In this document: positions 47,983 through 57,872 of the stretch, one piece after another | Numbering within the stretch: position 1 is the first letter of the stretch | Layout: each line of letters begins with the position of its first letter | Made by a program: the position numbers and the translations under genes | Assembly: GCA_036346255.1 (NCBI GenBank) | Contig: CM070628.1 | Span: 19,979,840 to 20,043,839, forward strand | Length of the DNA: 64,000 nt | Direction of reading: 5' to 3' | Origin: Ampelocalamus luodianensis | Taxonomy: Eukaryota; Streptophyta; Magnoliopsida; Poales; Poaceae | Notes under the pieces: model-generated | Told to the model about the DNA's origin: nothing | Databases searched by the model: none | Seen by the model: the letters and a program-made list of their open reading frames with translations, nothing else

Positions 47983-50834
47983 TGTAACACCCCAAGACCC
48001 ACATTACCCTGGAATGCTACTAAACCACTCTACAGCTAGCCAATAATTTCAAGATAAATTAATTCGGCAACATCTCTAGACAAAAAGCATTAAGCGGAAG
48101 CATAAACATCTAAGGGAATAAAGATAACGGTAACAAGTTCAATAATTAAACAACCTCTAGCAGATTAATCAAAGAATGGTTCACAAGTCCATCCTTATTA
48201 AATAACATAATCCTCCACAAATAGTTAAGCATTTGGCTAGAATTTCATCGACTTTATTACAACATGAGTTGATGAACCATGTGCATTATTGTGGTGCCGC
48301 TCTACCCATCCCATGAATGCTCAACAATCACTGTAGGGGAAAGAAAACAAGGGTGAGATAAAAATCTCAGCAAGCAAACTGTTTAACCAGGCTATTCGGA
48401 CTACAAACAAACATACAACATCATTAAAGTATCCAAATGTCCACACCCATAATGTGAATCCACATTCATTTACCACCAATTAAACTACAAAGATATTAAG
48501 CATCAATATCCAATCCCCATAATGATCACAATTATAGCCTCAACCATATTTACTACCAAAGATAGTAAAAATTAACAATTGAATCTTGATCAACTGCTCC
48601 ATGTTAATCACCACTACCACTACCAATGACAATAAAGTATTAGCGTGTTTTACCTCATAACTTTACTATTTCTCGCATCCACAACTGCTATCCACAATTA
48701 CCACAAGAGAAGAATCTCATGCCACAACCACAACCTCTACCATACCACAAGGGGTGAACCCCATTCCACAACCACAACCACATTACTCATACCAAAGAGA
48801 CTCTCATGAGTCAATTTCCACATTACAGCTGTGAAGTTGCGTTTGTTTCTAAAAATAACTTCACCTCAATATCTTGCACAAGTATGCAAATGATCTTTCC
48901 ACAATGTAATGCATATGTATGCTATGCTCCACTGCACCTTTACCCAACAAGGTAAAGGTATGCATCGTCTTCTGACAATGCGATGTTGTACCAGTCTGAT
49001 CGCGGCTATAAGCGGCGACATCCACAATGCAAATGTCATGATATGTCATGAATGATATGATAATCATAAACCACAAGAATTTAACCACGAAGGTCAACAA
49101 CATACTCATCATGAATATTTTCTCATAATCCACATGTGTCTCATTAAGCACAATACCATCGTGTCATAAGACCATTACCACATAACCCACACGATTCACC
49201 AAGATCAAAATCAATCGATATAGATGGAACTCTATCACATAGACCACCACATGATCATCATGAAAATAACCACAAAGAATTAACAACATGTCCACCTTGA
49301 GTTTATTTTCATATTCGCATTTGGCTCATTAAGCGAATTACCACGATACTACCCAAACTCATCCAAACATAGCAATTGATTAATATCTTGCCACCACATT
49401 TTTACTTGGAAAACATGTAACCATGGCATATCATTTAACATTCGTCAATCATGCATAGTGCAAATAGTAAGAAAAACGGGTTAAACCATAGCACAACGCT
49501 ACATTTACTTGCCTTCCACGATGCGACGCGTTAGCCGACAAAGTGATACTCCTAAACCTGAGGCTTCACCTCCTAAACAGGTAAAATAATTTCAATTAAG
49601 ACATAATATACTCAGCGCTACTAATCGGCATTCTACAACGCTTACTTGACGACTCAAAACGAGTTTACAAAGCTGAAACCGAAAAACAACGTTTCTGCCA
49701 TATACTGATTCTGGACAGCAGCACGGTAAATGACATAACTCATGAACTGGAAGTAAAATGAGGTAAACCCAATTTCTGTAAATTCTTAACTGAATAATCT
49801 ACAATACTCTAGTTGACACGATAAACCAATTCGGCCATAATATTAGGCTAACCATTGTCTGAACTTTCAGTACAGAAACTGCCTACACAATCGAACAGCA
49901 AAACTAAAATGACCATAACTTTTAATAGGTAACTCCAAATTGATCGTTCTTTATCAATCTGAAAAGGTTATCAATTACCTACAATAACCTAGTTGGGTGA
50001 ACTTTCAGATTCTACCAAATTCCTTTCATATTTTAAGAAATAACCAGACAGATTATTCTCGTCAGATTTCTGGCAGCAGATAATAAAATGATCATAACTT
50101 TTGACTCAGACCTCGGAATCGAGTGATCTTCATGACTAATGAAAGATAACAACATATCCCACATATCTCTAGGAGATGGAATCTTAAAATTCAGCCTCTA
50201 AATACACGAAAAAAACCCACGCAAGGTACTGGACAGAATTGAATCTTCTGCAGCCCAACAATTAACCAACAATTCTAATCGGTTTCGCATCTACTAAGGA
50301 TCAAACAGCGGGAAGGCATCTCGTTACCCTTGTAGAACCTTGGGAAATGCTGGTTGAATCCATGAAGAAGATCCCTTCTTCTCCTCCTTTCTCTCCCTTC
50401 TTCTTCCTCCCGAAGACCAGGTAGCAAGGAGCAGCAAAGGGGCGACATGGAGGCGTGGCAGCAAAGGGAGGAGGGTTGCTCTGAGCGGCGGGTACTGTAG
50501 CTGCGTGCTACAGTAAAAAGACCTAGGGTTTGGTTGGCCCTTCTTAAACCAACTTCCCACTTGGGCCAAACAACGTGGGCAAAGCCCAAGATTAAATCTC
50601 CTCTAAAAACTGATTTCTCTTTTAATTCTGTTAAATACCTTTCTCATTTCAATTAATTCTCTAATGTTAAACAGGATATTACATAATCAACGATGGATAC
50701 TTTCTGTTAAGAGAAATCCTCTCTAAACTATATTGCACTTGAAAATTCAATAAATTTCTCTTCCCGAATAATAATTCTCTACCGATTAATTTTATTAATC
50801 CGATTCTTGACTTCTCACACTTAGGAGTATTACA
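47983..50834 (-). repeat. 5' LTR of the second LARD-like element (right copy)
   Basis: This 2852-bp direct repeat of 41724-44574 ends GTATTACA and is followed by the AAAAT duplication. Confidence 0.93.
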
Positions 50835-52173
50835 AAAATGCTCAAGGGGACTTTGCGATGCTCACCGTGCTCTTCAAGGCGATGGGGAGTGGCCAGGGTG
50901 GTCCGCGACGAGTCGTGGCGGCGTGGAGGAGGTCACCGTGGCGGGAAGGCTGCGGGAAGGAGAAACTCCACTCAAGGTTGGGGAGGACTAGTGCGCGAGG
51001 AGATGCTCCAGGTCCAGGAATTGAGAATTGGGCCTCACCGAGTCGGAGATGAGGACAAAGGCGTTGTTGGCGGAGCCGGAGAAGAAAGGGCGCGCGATGA
51101 TTCCTGCACCAAAAGTCGATAAAAATGGTGGAGCGACTCGGTAGCGGTGAGAAACCTCATAGACAAGGTGGCTCGGCGAGAAACTCACCGGGTTCAGAAG
51201 ACTCGGTGGCGACGCCTTCGGCGCTCTGAAACCCGCAAGGACACGATGAGGTCCTAGGATCTACAAGCCATGAGATGCTGCGGGGTTAGGGTAAAGGAAG
51301 CGGCGAGCTTCAAGGAGTTGAGCGGAGGCATAGATGGCGGGCTTACAGAGGAGGCGGCGACAAAGACTTCCCCTCTTCCACGGCCGGGAAGAGAAGTAGG
51401 GAAGAGGAGGGCTCGAGGCGGTTTTGGCGAGTCAAGGACGGAGAAAGGGGCGGCGTGAGGCGGCGGGCGTGAGTGGCTATCGCGGTCGGTGGGAACACGT
51501 GGGCGGGCGCTCAGGCGAAGGCGCGCGTGGGGTGGAGTCTGCGCGTGTGCGGCGAGAGGAGGAAGACGCCCACTGTCGCGTGGGCCGGCGGTCGGACACA
51601 AGGAGGTAAGTGGCGCGGTGAGAGGCTGGGTGGAGCCAAGTTGGCTTGGCCCGATGCGAGTCGAGCTTGGTTTGGTGCGGTCGGTTCAACAGTTTAGGGT
51701 TTGAATTCAAAACACTTTGACCAAAATAGCGACATATTTGACCGAGGCTTTAAAAATAGAAATAAAATTCTAACAATTATGAAATAATTAAGGGGTGTTC
51801 TGAGGAAGGTATAGTGCCCATAAAATTATGAAAACCTACTGTTCAAGATATAATTTGAAATATATAAATTCAAACTTAGTGAAGGTCTTTGAATTGTGTT
51901 CGAATTTTCTGAGGGTGCAATTGAGTTCCAAAAATTTGGTAAAAATTATATTTATTCATGATAATTATTCTAGTATTTGATTAAATTATTTTTAGATGAT
52001 GATCAAATGTTTTTGTTCCTGTTTTTATTTGGAGTAAAAATTTGAAGTGTGTGTTTAATCTTTGGTTTGATAATTTCCAAGTGCAAAATGTTATGCAAAT
52101 ATTTCAAAAACACTATGCATGTTAATGAGATGCATACTAATTACCATAATTACATTGGGGATGTTACAAAGAC

Positions 52174-55048
52174 CATCACGCGGGGACTCTACTTGGTACT
52201 GGCCCTCGGCGTTGTGATTTCCAACACCTTTGGGATCTCAACTGGCTGCACTTTCCTTCTATTATCTCCCCACTAGTCGACCACTACCACTAGTTCCATT
52301 TTGTTGCTTCCTCTGCTGCCTCCTTCGCTTAGTGGCACCATCGCTTGGGTCAAATCTATGGGTCGCGTTTGTCGTCACTAGTAGGTCGTGGTGTTCTTGG
52401 GTCAGTTTTTGGTGACACCTGTTTACATTGTATGGGTTGCAAGCTTGGCAAGTAGTTGCGACTTCCCTATCCCTCTAGTGATTTTGTTTCACTCGTCCTT
52501 TTGATCTTGTTCACTCTGATGTTTGGGGTCTGTCTCACTTTGTTTCGAAAGGGGGTTATCGATACTATATGATCTTTATTGATGATTATACTCGTCATAC
52601 TTGGATCTACTTTATGTCCTCCCACAGTCAGGTTCTCTCCAATTACCAAATATTGGCCATAATGGTTCGCACTTAATTTGATTCGATCATTCGTGTCTTT
52701 TGTGTTGATTCTGTTGGTGAATACCTATCTATTGCCTTGCATCACTTTCTTGCTAAGCAGGGTACTCTTCCCCAATACTTTTGTTCCAGTGCTCACACTC
52801 AGAATGGTGTCTCTGAGCGTAAGCATCATCACCTACTTGAGATAGTTCACACTCTCATGCTTTCCTTTTCTTTTCACCTCACTTCTAAGTGAAATTTGTC
52901 TCCTTGCTACTTTCCTCATCAATATGTAGCCTTCCACTACTCTTGAGGTTCTACTCCTATCGAGCGTCTCTACGATCGTACTCACAATCTGATCACCTTC
53001 ACTATTTAGGTTGTGTTTGCTTTGTCCTTCCACCTCATGAGCACATCAAGCTGGCTGCTTAGTTAGTTGAGTGTGTTTTTCTTAGCTACAATCTTGAGCA
53101 TAAGGGTTATCGCTGCTACGACCCTGTTGCTCGCTGGATGAGAATATCTCGGGATGTCACATTCGATGAGTCCCGGCCTTACTACCCTCATCCCTCTATT
53201 GTCAGCCCAGATTCTCTTATTAAGTCGATCTCTTTTCTGACCTTTCCTGACCCTCACCTCTCCACTTCTGTTTTGCTTCTAACTTCACCTTCTTCGTTTC
53301 CCTTTCCTCCAAAGGTTCCTTCCAGCTCTTCTGTTGAAATCTTCCTCTTTCCACTGCACTACTCTCGCTGTCCTCGTCCTACTCCTCCAATTGACCTTCC
53401 ATCTTTGTTGGGTCCTCTTCCTACCTCTTCTTCTTTGTCCTTGATGGGTCCTTGTCCACCCTCTCCTCATAGATATAATCTTCGTGATCGTCACACTATT
53501 AGGAATCCTAAGTGCTACAGCTTCACAACCGCTACTCTTTTTGAGCCTACAACCTACCGTGAGGCTGCTGCTCACTCTGAGTGGCAGCTCACGATGTCTG
53601 AGGAGATTGTTGCTTTGGAGTGTACTGGCACTTAGAATCTTGTGCCTTTATGTGTGTGTCTTGTGCCTTTATGTGTGTGTGTCACTCCTATCACGTGCAA
53701 GTGGGTGTATAAAATAAAGACTTACTCGGATGGCTCTCTTGAGCGCTACAAAGCAGGATAATGGTCGTGACTACGATGAGACCTTTGGTCACGCCACTCA
53801 CATGACCACTATTGTCACTCTTCTTGTTGTGGCCTCTGTTCGATAGTGGTCCATCTCTCAGCTGCACGTCAAGAATGCCTTTCTCAATAGCGAGCTATGT
53901 GAGGAGGCATACATGCAGCCGACCTTGGGTATTGTTTTCTCGATGGTATGGTTTGTCGTCTTCGCCGCGCTCTCTATGGGCTCAAGCAAGCCCTCGTGCT
54001 TGGTTTGACCGCTTCTTCTCTGTTGTCACTTGCTGTCGGTGTCTCCACGGTGTTCATGACCCTACTATCTTTGTTCACACCTCTCCTCGGGGTCAGACGC
54101 TCCTCCTTTTCTATGTGGATGATATGATCATTACCGGGGATGACTCTCAATACATTGATTTTGTGAAGGAGCGTCTCCATGAGTAGTTCTTGATGTCTGA
54201 TTTGGGTCCTCTTCGTTACTTCCTGGGATCAAGGTCACTTCTACATATGAGGACTACTACCTCTCTTAGGAGAAGTACATTTAGGACCTCCTTGTTCGCG
54301 CTTGTCTCACTGATCAACGCATGATGGACACTCCTATGGAGCTTGATGTTCACTTTCGGCCCACTACTGGTGAGCCTCTTGAGGACCCACTCGCTACTAT
54401 CATCTTGTCGGGAGCCTCGTCTACCTTGGGATCACTCAACCTGACATTTCTCATCTAGTTCACATTTTGAGTCAGTTTGTTTCTGCTCCACTGTAGTCAC
54501 CGTCTTCGTGTTCTGTGATATCTTTGCAGGACCATCAGTCGTCGCCTTTTCTTTTCTCTCTTGACTCTGCAGCTTTAGGCGTATTACGATGTGCCCTAGG
54601 CTCGTGATTATTCGATCAATAATCTTTTACATCTATTGTGTTTTCCTTAGTTTCTCTCTAATTGCTTGGAAGACCAAGAAGCGGTATCGTTTTCGTTTGA
54701 GTGTTGAGGTTGAATTGTGAGCCATGGCGTTGTTGATAGTTGAGATCACTTGACTTCGGTGGCAACTTGAGGATTTCGGTTTTTTAGTTCCTGCATCAGA
54801 TCCTCTTACCAGACAAGATTGGTGCGATCAGCATTGCTCGAGATCCAGTGAAGCATGAGCTCACCAAGCACATCGGACTAGATGCTTCGTACATGAGATC
54901 ATGGGTGAAGGAGCAAGTTGTTGTTTTTCAATATGTGCCTTCAGAGTTTCATTTTGCAAATTTCTTCACCAAGGCACAGACTAGAGCCTAGCACAGCTTC
55001 TACCTCTCCAAACTCAATGTTGTTGATCTGCTATAAGTTTGAGGGAGG
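52174..55048 (+). pseudogene. copia pol: integrase, reverse transcriptase, RNase H
   Basis: The frame resumes from 12536 with HHAGTLLGTGPRR and FQHLWDLNWLHFP (GAG-pre-integrase). The integrase zinc finger has WHHRLG (52333) and CLHCMGC (52420-52440). Core residues are seen in FIDDYTRHTW (aspartate 52581), VDSVGEYLS (aspartate 52707) and ERKHHHLLE (glutamate 52815). RISRDVTFDESRPYYP follows. RT starts near WVYKIKTYSDGSLERYK (about 53703), and LLLFYVDDMIITGDD has its aspartates at 54118-54123. RNase H and the C-terminus end with HELTKHIGLDASY and FHFANFFTKAQTRA. Several in-frame stops and frame changes make it inactive. It is the copia order (integrase before RT). Confidence 0.92.
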
Positions 55049-55164
55049 TGTTAGAGTATTGTATATGTTGTGTGATTAGTTACTTATATAGGGGTTATTT
55101 ACTTATTTGCCCACTCATGTAGGCCTTTTGGCAAAATGAATGAATGAGGGTTCATTACATAACA
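55049..55164 (+). repeat. 3' LTR of the copia element
   Basis: It starts TGTTAGAGTATT directly after the purine tract GAGGGAGG (55041-55048) and probably ends at TAACA (55164), 116 bp. The right boundary is set by TG..CA form only, because the 5' LTR is not in the window. Confidence 0.6.
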
Positions 55165-55172
55165 TGAGCTAC

Positions 55173-55562
55173 TAGGGGTGTTAGCTGAATATGAATTATC
55201 TGTTTTATTCGACTATTGTATTCGATAGGATACAAATATGGTTTAAATTTTTTCCATTCTATTAACAATTTCTCCCCTATTCGTATTCGTATCTGCATTC
55301 ACATTTATGTTTTTAGGTGAAAGAGATAAATTAGAATGATTAAGTCTACTATGTACGGGGATAAAGTATCATAAATATCTTGTCATTACATAAGTTTTGA
55401 GGACATCTGAATCCGACCAAATTGAGTAGGTATTCGATTTGTATTTGTATTCGTTACAATATTTGATTCATATTCATATTCGATAATATTCAAATTCATA
55501 TTCATATTCGTTTAGAAAATATGAATACGTGGAAGACCATTGTTCAATTCATTGACACCCTA
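55173..55562. mobile_element. hAT-like MITE
   Basis: The ends TAGGGGTGT and ACACCCTA are imperfect inverted repeats of the hAT type. The flanking 8-mers TGAGCTAC (55165-55172) and TCAGCAAC (55563-55570) agree at six of eight positions, as expected for an old 8-bp target duplication. The 390-bp interior has no coding and many ATTCGTATTC/ATTCATATTC-like repeats. It lies immediately after the copia LTR. Confidence 0.6.
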
Positions 55563-55996
55563 TCAGCAACAGCCTTATGCTACGTGATGTAGTGAATTAC
55601 ATTGATTGGACATGTTTTATTTAGACTAAACTAGTCTTCAATCCGTGCAACTTAATTTCATATATAGGCAGCTATTATTTAATCAACAGATAGTAGATGA
55701 GCTTTTTAGGATCAAAACAATCGCGTCGCAAAATTCTAATGCAAAGAACAAAAAGATAGTATTAGTCAACAACAAGAAAGAAAAAGGTAAATTGGCTTAG
55801 TAAGAAGTACTAAGTCTTAGTTCCATCTAGGATTTGAGCTTTTTCCATGTGAAACTTTTGCAATTCATATGAAATTTCTGTGCGCTAAATTGGCCCTAAG
55901 GTAGCTGTTGTGCTAACCTACTCTCCCTTAAAACAAAAAAACTGGCGATCAGATGATATCCCATACATGTACGAAAATCAATGCCCGCGATAAGGG
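55563..55996. other. Unassigned intergenic sequence
   Basis: This AT-rich stretch has no open frame worth calling and no terminal repeat I can define. It could include a decayed element, or the flank of the copia insertion. Confidence 0.4.
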
Positions 55997-56296
55997 CCTG
56001 TTTGATTTGTTAGCAATGTGAATCAAACCAAATTTTGGTAACACCAATGAAAATTGATTATCGTTTGGTTTGCTGCAAATAGTTGGTAATACCAATTAAA
56101 ATTTGGTAATATCAATGAAATCCAATATCACACGTGGAAATCTGACGTGAAATCGCCACCAAAATTTTGTAGCGCCATAATTTGGCTTGACATAATCAAA
56201 TAACATTCATTTTGCCAAATTTTGGCTTTGCCAATGTTTTGGCTATGCCAAATTTTGGCTTTGTTCATTAGGGTCATGAACCAAACAACTCTTCCT
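55997..56296. mobile_element. Tourist-like MITE
   Basis: It starts GGGCCTGTTTGATTTG after TAA and ends near GAACCAAACAACTC, imperfect inverted repeats of the PIF/Harbinger Tourist type. The interior has repeated CCAAATTTTGGCTTTG blocks and no coding. The right end and its TSD are unclear. Confidence 0.55.
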
Positions 56297-56302
56297 CGCT
56301 AT

Positions 56303-56355
56303 TCCCTCTGTTCAATAATGTATAATGTTTCAGACATTGGTACGGTCTCCAATAT
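56303..56355. other. Possible fragment of another MITE
   Basis: TCCCTCTGTTCAATAATGTA and the following GTTTCAGACATTGG resemble the end of common grass MITEs, but the sequence is cut by LTR E after 53 bases. Confidence 0.25.
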
Positions 56356-57799
56356 TGTTGGGACCCGGATTTGCATATCCGAAACCTGCTGTGCATTCCG
56401 AACTAGTCCCACATCAGTAGCTAGCTTACACATGAAACATCGATGAAATACTATCAATTTATCGATTTAACTAAAAAGATATCAAAATAACAAATAGTAG
56501 TAATAACCAGACCTTATGGTCAACGTTTACTTAACTTGCCATGCAGGGCTAAAGAAACAATTAAACTCTTGCAGCGGAACGAAAAACTTGGGAAGACCAA
56601 TCAACACGCCCATAGGCAATCGAGCGGAGAACACATCCTAATTTGCAAAGCCTTCAAAGGACTCCTCTTCGTAAAACTCTTGAGCACTTGATACTCTTCC
56701 ACTGAACACCATTGTTTAACTGAACACCATTGTTTAAAGCCATGAGTACATCAAGTACTCAACAAGTCGTATAGAACAATATGCAATTAATATTCATGCA
56801 AGACTTGATCAAAGGAATAGCAATATGGTTCTTGTGAAGAAAGCAACATTGGCTGTAAATACAATAAATAGACTGAAATGCGAAATTGAAAAAATAGTAA
56901 ATAAATAAACAATTGCTTTGAAACAACAAGTGAACCTCTCATTCACTTCTCAACCAAACCACCTAGTGAACATCCTATCCACCAAGCGAAGATTACATTC
57001 ACCTAGTGAATCTCTCATTCACCTTCTGACATATTTTTATAAAGAAACTCCACCTCTCATGTGAAATCCCCGAGCATTATTCATAACTGGGGGCACGGCT
57101 GTTTAAATAGTTTTAACTCCACAGAGGTTGTATAGCTTTACCCACAAGAGATAAATCAACTCAGTGTCTGACCACACTTTCGTAGGTATGCGACTAAGTG
57201 ATCATCACAAGGACTTTATAAAGCCCCTCCTTAACTAAGTTAAGTCCGCTAAGGTTTCAACACTGAATATCATCACGACCAGACAGTGCCTCCATCTGGC
57301 GCCATTTTGAGTTTCCATCCTGGGACTCACGCTTCCAAAAGCAAAACTAAGCTAAGACATTGCTAATTAGTTAGCCAGATCCATCCCATACTGGACAAGT
57401 GGTTGTACGATATGGTCTAGTTCAATGGTGCACAAGATTAAGTACTTCACAAGTTACTCAAAGTGAGACTACCTCATCCAAAATAATATGCCTCACGCAC
57501 CTTTTTCTTGCACAATCACTCGCTTGAGCATAAATCATTTTGTTCAACCAAACCAATAACAATCCCTACCATGACACAAAATTTTACAATAGCGGCATTG
57601 AACCACAATTGGTACAATAGTGACATCACACCACAGTTGCACAATAATAGCATCGCACCACAATTCCATATATCATTAAGTCAAATTGTCAACATTGAAC
57701 ATGTTATTATGAGCCCATCATACTAAGCACGACTAAGCATATCTCGATAACCTAAGTTGGTGATACAAATGTGTCAAACTAATAATGATCATCCAATGG
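56356..57799 (-). mobile_element. LTR E, left part, cut by LTR F
   Basis: It starts TGTTGGGACCCGG and aligns, in divergent form, with the left 1.4 kb of the Gypsy LTR at 24743: terminal region, degraded palindrome CTGTTTAAATAG (57099-57110), ACAGAGGTTGTA and TTTACCCACAAGAG. At 57800 LTR F begins; the rest of E is presumably beyond F and outside the window. It contains no coding. Confidence 0.65.
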
Positions 57800-57844
57800 T
57801 GTCACAACCCGGGAGCGAAGGATCCCAAGTCCGCTTTGTAATCC

Positions 57845-57872
57845 ACACTAGTCCCAGATCAGTAGCTAGTGT
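57845..57872 (-). other. U5-end hairpin of LTR F
   Basis: ACACTAG (57845-57851) pairs with CTAGTGT (57866-57872) around a 14-nt loop. Compared with the Gypsy LTR stem (GCACTAG/CTAGTGC) one pair has changed on both sides. Confidence 0.6.

Larger units (their letters stand above)
41724..50834 (-). mobile_element. Complete LARD-like LTR retrotransposon with a pol remnant
   Basis: The LTRs are 2851 and 2852 bp, start TGTAACACCCC and end GTATTACA, with perfect AAAAT duplications at 41719-41723 and 50835-50839 inside LTR D. The primer site is an intact initiator-Met type; the purine tract lies by the left LTR. The 3.4-kb internal domain lacks gag, protease, RT and most of integrase but keeps a short integrase C-terminal coding relic at its 3' end. 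It is therefore non-autonomous and apparently derived from a Ty3/gypsy element by internal replacement or deletion. Parts of its internal domain are homologous to the element at 18202. Confidence 0.92.
12537..52168 (-). mobile_element. Solo LTR D, interrupted by LTR C and a LARD-like element
   Basis: D starts TGTGAGGACCCCC and ends GGGGATGTTACA, with perfect AAGAC duplications at 12532-12536 and 52169-52173. Its own sequence is 12537-14954, 40795-41723 and 50840-52168, 4676 bp once nested elements and their TSD copies are removed, very close to B and C in length. It belongs to a sister family: ends, core motif and the AT-rich middle are shared with B and C but divergent. It carries CTATTCGAATAG at 13365-13376 and CTCTGCAGAG at 13385-13394. 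No internal domain is present, so it is a solo LTR. Minus orientation is inferred from homology. Confidence 0.88.
1236..55164 (+). mobile_element. Ty1/copia retrotransposon relic, split by nested insertions
   Basis: Five separated + strand segments read in the order gag, protease, integrase, reverse transcriptase, RNase H and 3' LTR, the copia order. Removing the TSD-bounded insertions A, B and D rejoins them; at the D insertion the reading frame continues directly across the junction. A short 3' LTR (about 116 bp) follows a purine-rich tract. The 5' LTR and gag start are missing, either left of the window or lost where the first LTR inserted. The short LTR and the type of pol suggest the Ale/Retrofit group, but that is inference. 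In-frame stops and a changed protease active site indicate an inactive copy. Confidence 0.85.
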
